Shown here: positions 23,196-36,100 of the stretch, piece by piece | Layout of the letters: every line of letters starts with the position of its first letter | How positions within the stretch are numbered: the stretch's first letter is position 1 | From: Phallusia mammillata | Lineage: Eukaryota; Chordata; Ascidiacea; Phlebobranchia; Ascidiidae | Assembly (NCBI GenBank): GCA_003260075.1 | Contig: QLIY01000037.1 | Span: forward strand, 218,693-282,692 | DNA: 64,000 bases | Direction: 5' to 3' | Position numbers and translations under genes: made by a program | The notes under the pieces: generated by a model | Told to the model about the DNA's origin: nothing | Databases searched by the model: none | What the model saw: only the letters and a program-made list of their open reading frames with translations

Positions 23196-26100
23196 GTCCA
23201 CCACCACTTCAAAACAGTTTCGTTCTCTTGTACAAATTACGTTTGTGTTTAAAAACGTATCTTAGTTATTACCGGCCATTAAAGTTCCCTAAAACAATCA
23301 GAAGGGTACATCGCAGCATCTGTTATAAAGAGTGCACGAAATCAAACACGATTGGAGAGCACTGATTTATACAGATATACATGGTAGATGTGGCAAATTA
23401 AATAACGTTAAAACTGACCAGAAATACAGATTAAATTTTGCATTTTCTTTGAATGTTTTAAACATTTTTGACATTATTTTGGGTGCAAGGTTGTTTCCTG
23501 CAAACGTAGAAAGAGTAATTACTTTTTCACAGTTTCGGGTCAGAACAACAAGGCGTTGCTTAGTTCCTTTTAAATCACCGCTTCTTGCGCCATCAAGATT
23601 ACCTGATAGGAAATCAAGCTTCCATTTCCACGAAAAGTCAAGGAGTGTCCTGACCTTTGCCGGGGGGCATCCGACAACATAAAGCTTTCGATCATAGCGA
23701 CGGACGTCTGGTTGTCACGTGAGAAACAACCGAAGCACAATTTTGCCAGCTGGTGGACAAGCCCTGTCATTACCAGATCACGTTTCTCACCTATGAAAGA
23801 TTAGCGATTGGCAATTAGAAAACAGCAGGGAGTGTTTTGGATCACTTTCTGCCCATCTTTCCTGTTCTTCGGGTCCCGATAAACACAACATCGGTATATA
23901 ACTTACAATACGGATCATTACGCAATAAGGTTTGTTGTCAGTTTATTTCGGACTAATTTGTGCTCTGTAATAAACTACTGCACAAACTTTTCGCTATTAT
24001 CCGCAGCCCAGTAAATCCTTGATTTTTGGTTAATAAATTACTGATGTAAAGAAAACATCCTATCTACCGGTGCCGGGATTGATTCTTTTCTCTATTCATA
24101 GACGTAGCTTTATACTGTCTATGACGGTGCCATCATTATTGTTGTATAGTGTGTTGCCTGTATATTTTGTATTGTTTACACACAATAGGCGAACATGTTA
24201 AGGGGCCAAAAGTTTATCCTTTCACCCCCGGAAAATTTACTGAGACCATGCAGTTTTTTTAAGTATAGTGTGCAGCGAAGTGTTATATAGTTTACGCCGC
24301 CATTACGCATCTTTTCATACACATATCCACGGCCGCCTAAATTCATCTCCACAGCAAGTTGTGCAGCACTGTTGTAATATAAGAGCGAATTACAAAATGG
24401 GGTAAATTTATTTTGGCTTTGTGCCTTGTTGGCATGCGTATATGGCCACCCAGCCAGCTTAAACGCTTTTCTGATTTGCTTCGCATCAAACAGACGAAAC
24501 CCTGCCTTGATGTTGCCAAGTTGTTATGTAACAAATGATTCGAGACAAAATAATAACTGTGAAACGTACTTAAGACAGAAACTCTAAAATTAGCATGAGG
24601 TTTTAGGTTTTGTACGCGCTTATGTAACATCCCTCTAAAAAAAGCTGCAACGACTTTTACTTATAGCCGACCCATCATTCGTCGTAAAGCCTTGTACAAA
24701 ATAGTTGAAAAAGTGCCATAAAATCCTAGATAGGTTATCCGCTCATGTGACCAGCTAAAAATAAGTGCTTAACGGTCCATTGCATGCACCAGCAAAAAAG
24801 TTTAAAGTTCTAAGTACAAGGTGCATCCCCATGCGGTAAATATAACTGACGGCGGAAACAGCTGTTTTTAGATCTTTTTTGTCGACCCGTAACGGGATTT
24901 TTAGGTCTCTCACTCTATTGTCGTTGTTAGGGCCCGACACTTTTTTGACAAACGCCTGACGCGGGTCATGACAGTTATGACGTAGGTCCGCGTGTTACTT
25001 TACGCTTCTCACTGTTTGCGAACGATCGAAGAACCATCGCACGGGTACGAGTGAAGTCGAACCAACTTCAAAATTCCGATATACGTCACGCCCAAGCACC
25101 CCTTCATGCACGATTACCATTATACTTGCTCCTGCGTTTATTGTTGAGTGTCTAACTCTAAGGAACCAAAACAGGCCAAACAACCTAAAAGGGGGTTAAA
25201 ACTAAAATCGCGCATTGCAATTACCGAAGCACGGTTTTATTTGTGCACTTTAGAAATTTTCCATACTAAGTTTCTTGACTGAACAAAACTGTTACAGAAT
25301 AAATATAAGTCCTGCAATTTTGAAAAGCATTACACTACAGCAGTCATTGCAACTTAGATAGTTAAAGGCTTTGGTATGTACCTATTGACCCTCGAAATTT
25401 CGAACCAGTGCGGTCCGAAAAGCAATAAAGTTTACCGACCTTCATAAGTAACAATGCTTTAGCTAACCCTGGTTAGATTTGCGGTTTGCACAGGGAGGGG
25501 CTACTTATAGTTTTTGGAATGCTCGCTTTGTCACGTCGCGCCAACAACGTATTCTGGAATCGACCGTTTGTCCAATAAACAACTGATGTGATTTGCGCTT
25601 AAGTCAATGCAGACGTCGCACGTCATAAACCATCTATCTACGTCACTGTATATTTAATGATTTTATATTCTATATTAGACAGTGTTTCAAGTTGTTTTTG
25701 CAAGTGTTTAAAGTCAAAACCCGCAAGTTTGAACTGTGTTCATGTCAGCTGCTGTGATGATATGCTACTGCACCTTAAAATTCTGAATATTTTTTACAAT
25801 ACCCAAACAGGCCTGGTTTTCTATTTAACAAATTATATTAGGGCATTGGGCGCAATAAAATTGACTTCGCCAAAGCTCCGTGACAAAGCATTTTTTTGCT
25901 GTGACGTATTTTGCCAATGAGTTTGGGAAGCGAAACCAGTCATGTGGCGCAACATACAGGATCAACAAAATTATGGGACGTTTTAGTAAATACCTTTTTT
26001 GGTCTTGATAAAAAATATTATACCACCGGGGATAACATAGAAAGTCCATCTTACTTTGACGTTGATATATCACGATCGGGTTTTTTCCTGAACATAATCT

Positions 26101-26462
26101 GCCGAAATTATGGTACCAGGCAGGTGAAGTGGTTATTCCAGCATAAAGCCTATGGCGAAGGAAATTAGCACGCACTGGGCCGTAATACCGTCGTTTTGGG
26201 TTGCTACATCTCGTTAAAGACGACTTGCGGTGGTAATTTTGCCGAACTGGCAAGTTCATAAGGTTAGGATTGTGTGAAGCCAGACCCAGGATGCTCAGCG
26301 TAATAAAACGATTTTGACCTTTGCTTTGAGCTGAAACACAGGACATAAAGCTTTCAAACTATCACTAAAGGTTTATTCGCTTTACGAAAATCACAACCAT
26401 AAATAACGAGCACCAATGAGGAACGACAGTAAAAAAGTAGAAAAAAAGTTTGTTTTACCAAC
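23196..26462. other. Gene-free region with decayed repeats
   Basis: No splice-consistent coding exons or known domains were found. 24100-24365 (ACACAATAGGCGAACATG, then CCACGGCCGCCTAAATTC) is a diverged relative of the repeat at about 19850-20100. Frames at 23332-23682 and 25825-26346 are long enough to notice but have no recognisable domain. The last part is the 3' side of the minus-strand gene at 26463. Confidence 0.4.
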
Positions 26463-27836
26463 TCAGCGGTGGTTAACAGCCGCGTGGCGCAAATTTCGAA
26501 AGTTGTTCAATTTTAAAACGCCCGGTGTGGACACCGTTTCCCAAGTGCATTCATTTTTATGCATCTCTCTAATCTCACGTTGATTTTGCCTCGGCACATT
26601 TGCCGTAGGGTTAATAATCGTTGACTTGATTTCACCTCCCTGTGGCGACTTGCTGTAAAGTTTGTTCTTCTTTTTCGTGCTCTTTTTCGTGCCCTTGACG
26701 ATATTGACCGCGCCTTTTTGTGAATTATGCCGCTGTGTGATGAAGTCTAAACATTCAGGATCAATACATTCGTAATCGTGGTCGGAATCACAGCCAGTTA
26801 GATCAGGAGCGTCGATTTCCTGATAGTAATCATCGAAGTCTGAAGCGTCAGTGCTAAACGATGACCACTCGTCAGCCGATGAGGTCAATGGGTATGTCGC
26901 ATACGTACAATTGCTCCTTACTGTTAGGGGCGAGGCATCGCCGGACTGCTGACCTGCTTCCATCATTTTTCGCCGCGCCGACAGAAAACTCTCTATTGGC
27001 GATGCATTGTCGACTGAAGGGACATCTGGAAGAGGACTTGTGCTCCTTGGAGTTGGAGGACTAGTTGGGGAAAGAGTTCTTGTCATGTTGTTCATAACTG
27101 CAGTCGCGTGTAAAGCCTTCGAGTCCACTTGTCGCTTTCTTTTAGCAAACTTCTTGCGCTTTTTATGCTTGTCCAAAACGAGTAGATTTTCGACAGCGTC
27201 GCTTTCGTCGGCGGATGACGGTACAGTGTTGGCCGATAACGAGAGGTAGATGTCTTTTTGAAACGACAAAGGCATCTCGTAGCCATTTTCGTCAACTTGG
27301 GATTGATTTTGCGTATTGGCAGAACATGGGCACTTTTCAGATATGGCAGGCATTGAGTGGCCTTTGATGCAGTCTCTTCTAGTCAAAGCAGAATTCTTTC
27401 CTGGGATGTTGTTATTTTCTTCATACAGCTGCTCCTCGGCCTCCTGATTAGTAATCATTTGAAGCTCACCGGAAAGCGTATGGATTTTGAACAGTGTGCC
27501 AGGGTCTACAATGGGATAGTTTATTGCAACATACCCAGCAAGCTCGAATGAGTTTCTTCCTGCTGCCCCAATATTAGGCAACGACATTGAATATCTCAAC
27601 TGTTTTTTGCGCTTTTGCACTGTATTGTCGCCATTTTCTGATGTTGTGTTTGAAGATAAATTTAAACTTTCCGTTGAAGCGTCATTTTGAGTGGATACAG
27701 CCTCGTCCAAACCAAATCTGTTTTTCCGTGCTTTCCATTGCGAAATGATGTGCGTCGGTTTGGCAGCTATCGGGGGTTTCCGCCTTTGTTGCTTGCCACC
27801 GTCAGATAAATTATCAGTACACAAGTCATGAGCCAT
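26463..27836 (-). CDS. Unrecognised 457-aa single-exon protein, probably disordered
   Basis: I do not recognise a family. The frame opens at MAHDLCTDNLSDGG and has no internal intron signal. An early KPPIAAKP stretch (residues 20-27) resembles an SH3-binding site. A denser region, about 80-130, runs from YSMSLPNIGAAGRNSFELAG to FKIHTLSGEL and may be the only folded part. A basic cluster, KHKKRKKFAKRKRQ (223-236), could be a nuclear signal. A Ser/Pro run, SPTSPPTPRSTSPLP, follows, then an acidic DFDDYYQEIDAPD and a Lys-rich KKSTKKKNK. GYEMP and DYYQEI are Tyr motifs of the SH2-ligand kind. The composition fits a scaffold or signalling adaptor. The length of the frame and its biased but non-repetitive composition support a real gene. 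Confidence 0.75.
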   Translation of the reverse strand: MAHDLCTDNLSDGGKQQRRKPPIAAKPTHIISQWKARKNRFGLDEAVSTQNDASTESLNLSSNTTSENGDNTVQKRKKQLRYSMSLPNIGAAGRNSFELAGYVAINYPIVDPGTLFKIHTLSGELQMITNQEAEEQLYEENNNIPGKNSALTRRDCIKGHSMPAISEKCPCSANTQNQSQVDENGYEMPLSFQKDIYLSLSANTVPSSADESDAVENLLVLDKHKKRKKFAKRKRQVDSKALHATAVMNNMTRTLSPTSPPTPRSTSPLPDVPSVDNASPIESFLSARRKMMEAGQQSGDASPLTVRSNCTYATYPLTSSADEWSSFSTDASDFDDYYQEIDAPDLTGCDSDHDYECIDPECLDFITQRHNSQKGAVNIVKGTKKSTKKKNKLYSKSPQGGEIKSTIINPTANVPRQNQREIREMHKNECTWETVSTPGVLKLNNFRNLRHAAVNHR

Positions 27837-30076
27837 GCCACGACGTTGTTTTTACGTTTTATTAAGCTTAATCGATACTTCTACAACAAAATACATTAAA
27901 ACAATATTAATAAACTGACACGAGATCATCTAACTGATAAATGACAACACCTATCTATGCACAATAAAGGACAATTTGCATGATCGATCATCAATATACA
28001 TCCTGTACTGCCATAAGACAATAACGTTTTCTTTGGCAACTCTTAACCACATATCCTGGTAAGCGAGTCTTTCGTTCCGAATTTACGCTGCTCAACGCCT
28101 TTTTCACTTTTTCACCAGCGTGAGAACAAAGTTCTGCTTGGATGACGACCGGTTTCGGCCAAGGCATCTGAGCTCTGTGTAAGATTGTTTCTCCTTTAAA
28201 CCTGTGTTCTCCCGGTTGCCTAGCATGACGTCACAACTTACAACGTATGACACCTGAATGTGGTTGTTATACACTTGAGGCCATTATTGCTACGAGAACT
28301 TTTTGTAGTGTCACTAAAATGCAACTGCCTGTTTTGTTAAAAAGCTTCTGTGTAAAAACAAGACACTTAAAAACAGCAACAAACTGACGGATATAACAGC
28401 GCAATATAGCAAGGATCAAAAACATTAAACTAAAACGTGTCCCGACTAAAATTTGTAACTTGCCTTTAAGTCATATATTATAAGAAAGAGCCAGAAAGAC
28501 TCAAGTGCTACTGCTAAAATATATCCTTTTGCCACAAATATATCAAGACATTTTTACTTACTGTATTGGAGCAAAATGGTAAAATAACATTTGTATTTTG
28601 TTTCCACATAAATTAGTTATTTTTAAAAAAGTTTCATTTCAGCATGTTTTATACGCTTTTACCTTTCACAATAAAAACTGCTATTTGCGAACAAATATTT
28701 TCGCTTTGCGTCACGCGTTTTAAGTTTGGTCATGGCTCAGTAAACAGACGCGAGTGTGAATGACGTCACTGAGGAATTCTGTTTGTGTATCTTGCAAATG
28801 CAATTGTCACTTGCTTGCAAATAGAAACGCGGTTAATGCGTTGTGGCTTGTTGAGGTCTCGTTTTGTATTCATATTTCGCCTTTTACAGTTGTTTTTGAC
28901 ATGAAACCTACTGGACTGTCTTGTTTTACTCACTTTGATTGCTTAAAATGTTCTTTAAACGTAGTTATATTGAAAGTATAATTAATGTATTTCTACGAGA
29001 TGTTTTAAGAGTAGCGACATTTTGTCGTTAATTTGTGAAAAGATGTTTTAATTTGGAACTTAGTAAATTTACTTCAATGTTGACAGGGACAAAAATAATA
29101 GTTTTGAGCTGACAGACTTACTTTTATTACTGAATAACAGGTTTTGTATGTTAGTTGTTACTCCCTTCTGCTTTACAAAAAAAAAAAAACTTATATAATG
29201 TAATACAGTTTCATTCAGACATTTTTCTCTATTGGTGATGCTTGATAAAATGCCATTTAAAGCTTTCAATGTTTAAACTTTTCGTAAAAATGTTTTCAAC
29301 AGTTCCTGTTCTCTTTTTATCAGAAGTGTAAAAAATCTAAAATTATGTAATGACTGACTGTGACTTATGAAGGATTTTGAATATCTTACTAATAATAAAT
29401 TGACACCAATAAACACTGTCTTTCTTCTAAAGTCTTTGTCACTTTTTGCTTGCAAAATTATCTGTCTCTGTATGTGTAATGGATACAATAACAGTTTCTT
29501 TTTGTGACAAAAGCAACACAGTACAGTACTCTGATTGTCACATAAAACCTCACTTCAATCGAGCTTTAATCTCTCAAGTGTCTGAGGAAAATGTGCTTAT
29601 TTCGGCGTTGATCACTGAGATTTGACGATAATTTATAGCCAGTGGCATTGTTACTGGTAAACCAACTTTTTGCAGTATACCTTCTTCTCTCTGTGTAAAT
29701 TTGCTAGCCGCTGTTTGTGGCCACAACAAACACAACTGGCGCCCTGCGTCTAAAACCTGTTTTAAATCAATAAATTGTAAAATAGTTACGACTGACCTAA
29801 AGATGCTTCTTACGAATAAGATTAGTTGGCAGCGGATAACTTATTTTGACGATATTCTTTACTATTGTTTAAGTGAGTGGGTTGTTTGGGTGTGTTCCGT
29901 CTGTGTGGGAGTCTAATCCCAACAAAAAAATGTAGATTTTCTACTTTTAGTAAATGCTTCATTTTGTAAGTTGTCATTTTAAGTATTTCCGTAAACTGGT
30001 TATATACAAAACAGCTAGTTTCTCTTATTGTCACTCCACACTAACAACCTACATGTTTAATATTATTTCCCCACAG
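27837..30076. other. Divergent intergenic region
   Basis: About 2.2 kb between the minus-strand 457-aa gene and the plus-strand ZNF106 gene, so it probably carries both promoters. AT-rich; no repeat, RNA gene or domain-bearing frame was recognised. Confidence 0.45.
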
Positions 30077-30139
30077 ATTAAAGTAGTAAGGCATAGATGT
30101 AGGTCTTTCATCGTACATCAAAATGAATAAGCTCTGACA
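30061..30139 (+). promoter_or_regulatory. ZNF106 leader with acceptor and upstream ATG
   Basis: TATTATTTCCCCACAG ends at 30076 and looks like an acceptor 63 bases before the chosen ATG. A five-codon upstream frame, ATGAATAAGCTCTGA, starts at 30123 and could dampen translation. Either a non-coding first exon lies upstream or the leader is trans-spliced. Confidence 0.45.
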
Positions 30140-33100
30140 ATGTTTTCTGTATGCAAAGACCATGTGGCTGAACAAGCTCAATCTGCTCCACTCTATGATC
30201 AGTAAGTGCTGCAATATTCTAATAAATCCTGATAAGTTAACTTTTTTTTATAAATTGTCAAACTTTTACTGTTGCTTATTGTAACTACGTAGGTGTAGTT
30301 TAAATTTCTCCCTTTTTTCTTTAATAATTCTGAGAAATAAACGTTCAGGACTGTGACAGACATATTTGGACTGTCTATTCAACTCTTATTTAGTTACGCT
30401 GGTATTTTTCGCTGATCGTCATGTCACAAATAACATGAGCTTGCTGGTTTTTCTTCGGAAAGCGTGCTTCATACTACTGCCACATGCTTCCTGTTATGTC
30501 ATGTAAATAGGAAAATAGACGTGCAAAACTAAATTTATTCAAAAAATGTTACCTTAAAACTATTTTAGTAAAACTATTTTGTCACTAGTTTCCTTATTTA
30601 ACCAATGTGCTTACATAATAGCTGATTTTTTCATTTTAAACTAATGTGAATTATCTGTAAAATATGTTAAAAACTGTCAAAAGTTATTAAATAAAAAGGT
30701 TTAACTTTTTCTAGAATTGGGAGTAAAAGAAGCAGTTCTGATAATGATGAAGAGGAACCTTCTTCAAAAAAGAAACGACAAGCACATTTACTTGACAAAA
30801 ATACTGTAAATAAACTTTTTCATTATTTGTCAAAATCAAACAAACACTAACTATAAGGTTTTCATAAAAGGAACATTAAATCAAACCTTTTTTTTTATTT
30901 ATTAGCTAAAATGGTATTTTTCTATATGAGGTAGTGAGAACTGTGAATCATGGTGATTTTAGGGGGTTTTGCCATGTTTTCTGCCCCTAAATCAAAGGAG
31001 AAGACTGACTCCCCATTGATGTCAGAACTTGGTATAAGGCTTGTTTATGTTTTGTCACTTTGTGGTTTGCAGGGGACCATGGTCATGACGTGAATCACCC
31101 AAAAGGGGACACTAAAATTGTTGGCAAAATAGTGACCAAAAATGTGTCCGTTATTTTGGGACAATCTGTCTTAAAATGGATAACCAATAAAAAAATTACA
31201 AAAAAGGCCGCTTTTTACGAAACAATCTTCTGTAATATTTGACGTCTGAGTAGTAATGTCATTTTGTTGATTAGGTTAGTAATTTTTTTTGTATACTATG
31301 ATTTGTGTTACTTGCAACCCTCATTATGCTAAAAAAATGTCAAAAATGAAAAATAAGTTACAAATTTTAAAGGCAATTGCTTAATGTGCACACAAGTGTG
31401 TTACTTGAATGGAAAATAATTTGGACAATTTTTTACTTTTATTTCAACAAAAAGGGTTTTATCTCAGTAGGACCTTGTAAACAAAACAACCACTTTGGGT
31501 ACACACAAGTGTCTTGTCCAGACGTGCTTTGAATCTTTACTAAAGTACACACAATAGGACTCTCTCTTTAACTGTTTGTCTGTGTCACTCTAGCATAACG
31601 GCCCAACCGGCGGGTATTATTTGAATGGGTTTGTGTGAGTGGTTTACATCAGGCAACATGTGTGTTATGGTGTCAGGTTACTCTGCAGGACTCATGCTGT
31701 TAGTAAATGTTAGAAAAGTTTAATGTAATAGTTCAAGTAAGTTTTATTTGCTTTATCATTTTTTATACAATGTATATTTCTGTTTTATGAGATAAGTTAT
31801 TCTTTGCCCAAGAAAGAAATGCAAAAGTTTTGTCTTGGCCTTTTAGTATAGAAATACAAATGTGTTCAGGATCATAGGCAAGTAGCATTCAGTAAATTAT
31901 CTCTGTGTGTCTTCCTCTTAGTGGCATAAAACCTGCCCAGAACTTATTTAACATGAATTAAAAATATTCATGATGATGTAGTAAGCAATTGTTTACATAT
32001 TCTTTGCAGAAAAATTCTTTCACAGAATCATCATCAACAGGGTCAGATAATGGTGAAAACAAGATGAACCCTGTGTACACCACTTGTCACTTGTGCGATT
32101 TGCACTTCACTACAGAAGTGGTAAATATCAGCAGCCAATGTGCAAAAACTTAGCGTATGATTTGTTAGAATAAAAATAAATTGAAATATTTTTCTTCTTC
32201 AATATAACTTATTAGCAAAAAAATCATTGACAACTTGTTTATTGTCTTGATTTGAGTTTTTTTTCAACATACTCTTAAACTGTTTTTATGTTTGTAATAG
32301 GATTTGGAAGAGCACCTTTACTCTTTACTGCACCACAGGGCATTAGAAGCAGAAAAGGGAAAGTGAGTTATCTTTGAAATCTGACACCATTATTACTTCT
32401 TTAATTTTTGTATGTTACCAGTAATTGATATCTGTCCAATTTTTTTCAGAGATTTTGTGCATGAATGCAATTTGTGTTGTGCAAAATGCAAGGGGCTTAC
32501 ACTTTATGTTGCCCATCTGCGTGAAGATACTCACAAATCTGCCGTGGATAAAAGGAAAGAGCAGACAAAGTTGAAACCAAATGCGCGAGTCTACTCTCTA
32601 GTCCGGTAGGAAATATATCTTGTATTGAAAACAAATCTGTTTACTGAATGTAAGTCGATATTAAATAGTTTAAACATCTTACATTTTGCAAATGCAAATC
32701 AATAACTAGGTATTAGAGTCTAGAACTAAAATTTGAATCTAATTTTTGTTTGTGTACTTTTTTGTTTGTAAGGAATACTGCTACTTTGCAATAATTATTT
32801 TATTTTTTTTATAAGGTATAAACACACCTTTTTAAAGAAGCCACAGAAAAAGTTGTCTTCTGAAAGCCCAGCCCTGCCATCGAGTGTTAGTGATAAGCCT
32901 AGCATTAGTATTCAGGTATGGCCCACTTTGTTTTTACATGAAGAGTAACATTAAGCATATGTATAAGGAGTATAACTGTTTTACATACTTTGCTAATTGT
33001 CTAATCTGTGCAAAAAAGGTTTTTCCTTAAATTTTACTTTGTACATTAATAATGATACATGACATACAAGTGAAAACCTTTTTATACTTTAAGAACCTTT

Positions 33101-36100
33101 AAAGAATTTTAATCTTAAACTAAATTTTGAACAGAATCTATTTAAACCGACAACAAGACATGCAAGTCCAAAACCAGTTTTCAATCCAACATTCCATCGC
33201 GAAAAGCCAGCATTTAATTACCCTGGAATTCAGCATAGTTTTCAGCCGAGACCTTACCATGAAAGACCCAAATCATCACCTTTATTTTCCGCCCGACATG
33301 AACCCTGGCAGTATGACCCTTACATGAAGGGTGATCATGACCCTCACTGGAAAAATTCACATGGAAACCATCGTTACGATTTTGGACGAAACCCGTATGA
33401 CACACAACGCTGGTGGACAGAGTCACCGCATACAAACACCCATCGCTTTCCTTGGAGAGCGAGGTCTCAAAGCCCAGTTCAACAGCCTTTGTTTGGCCGT
33501 TCACAACCATTGTTTAATAACACGCAGCATGATAAACCTGCATTTGCACAAAATGTGCAAAGCAATATCAACAACAATGAAAAAGACAAACTAAAGCTTC
33601 AAGACCTTGAAAGCAAACCAAAAATCGACCAGCCTGAACCAGCTGGTAATAAACTTTTTGGTAATCCAGGACCAGTTGATGAGAAACCAACCAAATTGTT
33701 CCCCGCAACAGTAAAAATAGTAAGTTTGTATGCTTATTGTGTGACTTCAAACTGTTTTACAACTTCATACTTTCAATATTAACATGTCAGTTTTTTTAAT
33801 TCTTTTCAAAACATATTTTTTAGAAGCCCGATCTTAGCAAAAACAACAAATTTAAACAACAACCAAAGAAGGAATTGAAAACATTTACACCATCCAGTGA
33901 GGAAAGCAATAATATTTACAAAAAGTTTCGGGCTGTCATGGAAGAAATTGACCATCCTGTATTTAACTCAAATTCCTATGCAACAACATCAAAAGTGTCA
34001 GAATCTTCTAATTCAAAAACAGAGGACTTGGTAAAACAGGCTGTAAAACATAAAACTCAATCTGATCCCAAAGATGAGAAATTTCGACCCAGGATGGTTA
34101 CCTTTGAGGAAAGTAGCAAATCAAGTGATGTCCGAAGCAACAGTGAATCTAGTTTTCAAGCTCGACTATGTGAATCTGTGTTAACTGGTGACTTACAGGT
34201 AAAACTTCAAAAATGTTTGTTTTTAAATAAAAACAAGTCAGAAATTTTATCTCCAGAACAATTCCAGAAATTTTTAGTGCTTTGATCAACTAAGGTTAAA
34301 ATACACTCATACTGGGATCAGCCTTTAAATGACTAATGTAGACCAGCGATCACAGCATCATTATAAAATCATGGTGTGCCAGGACCATTGAGAGAACAGC
34401 ACCGAAATAATTTGAATAACATTTATCAAATTTTAACAACCAACATCACATTATTAATGAAAGCAGAATTTAGAAATAAATACAAAAATTCATGTTATTT
34501 TAAGGAGGATGACACATCAGTTGACAGCAAAGCTGTTGTTGCTGTTACATGTGATTCCCAGAGCAAAAACTCATTTGACAAACAAGACAAATCACCAAAA
34601 GCCAGCATTAAAGCAGTATCTCCCAAAACTGTTAAAACAATTACTGTTACCAAGCAACAAACCAAAGCAAAACAACAACCAAAAATGTAAGAATAATTTC
34701 CAATGTTCATCTTAAATAACCTTTTGTTAAATGAAAACTGTTTGAAATTTTTTTAAATATTTTTTATGTTATTTCGTAGTTTTTATGTTATTAGTGTTAC
34801 CATAGGAATTTGTCTATTTTGAATGGTGAGACTGTTCTTTGCAGCGGTAAGTGTATTGATTTTATTTTTATTACATTGTAGGAAGGAAATCAATGACACT
34901 AATACTGAAAAGCCAGCATCTGCTTCTGCCATTTCATTTCAACTCGATGCATTGGCAAAAAAGAAACAGGCTGAACTTATGAATGAAAACTGGTAAATTA
35001 GTTTTATTTATTAACAAAATTTATAGATTTTTGTATATATCTGTTATATATGTCTATATATACTACTGGTTTGGTAGAAATATTTAAAAAAATTCATGAC
35101 ATCAGAATATGATTGGTTTATTGTTCAATATTATTTAATATGTAATATTGTTGTTTGTTGGCCCTTAGACTGTGTTATAATGATTAAAACCATATTGTAT
35201 ATCCATTTGTATTGTTTATTACTTTATTTGCACAAAGTATTTTTTTCCAATTTTTGATGACTGTTTCCTTTAGGCATTTAAGTTAGACATAGCACCCAAA
35301 ACACTTATCACTAAATTGTAAAGAACAATTAATATTCCTTACGATATGTGCAGCTCCATTTCATCAATACCACCAAGTGTTACAACCTCAGGTGAAAGCA
35401 TTAGTGCTGGTGACAAGACAAACCAACACAACACAATAGAAAGTGGATGTCAGGTAACTACAACACAATAGCAATTATATGTCTGTGATGCTTGGTGAAT
35501 GCATTGTTGTGCTAATTAGGTTACTCAAACAGAGAGAAGGCATTTTAATCCCTGACCCAGGTCTATAAACAATGTGCTGTTAGGGTACTTGCCCAGTTGG
35601 GCGGCATGCTTCAGACATAGACCCTAAGTTTTTGTAAAAATGTTGTCTCTAATAGACATGTTAAGCATAAGCAGCTATAGCGGTAATTTTTGTTGTATAC
35701 TTGGGTGTTATATTTAAAATGCCCATATGCAGTAAGTAACAGTACAGTAGAAAAATGTTTAATTGTTTGGTTTTACAGAGCTCATCAGAAGGTGAGCACA
35801 AAAAGGCTGCTGAAATGACTAAAAAGAAAGTTAGTCCTGCTCCTAACCTAACCAAAGCCAGAAGCAGGTATATATTCAACATGTATGAATGAATTTGTAT
35901 GTTTACATTTTTTGCACCACACATATTGCTCGTGCTATGACTGTTTGGTTGCAGTAAGTTCGTACTATATCTTAAAGAAGGTCATTCGTTTCAAGTAGAG
36001 AACTTAAAACGGAACTTTTTTGTCACATCTGGTTTTAAGTTTTGTTTATTATCAACAGTTTTAGATTCGTTTATTTTCAATACCAATAAAAGTGTGTTCG

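Noticed and set aside
23332-23682. 116-codon plus-strand frame
   Set aside because: No recognisable domain and no splice signals consistent with a neighbouring exon.
25825-26346. 173-codon minus-strand frame
   Set aside because: No domain, signal or splice context was recognised. A plus-strand frame of 85 codons overlaps it, and neither looks coding.
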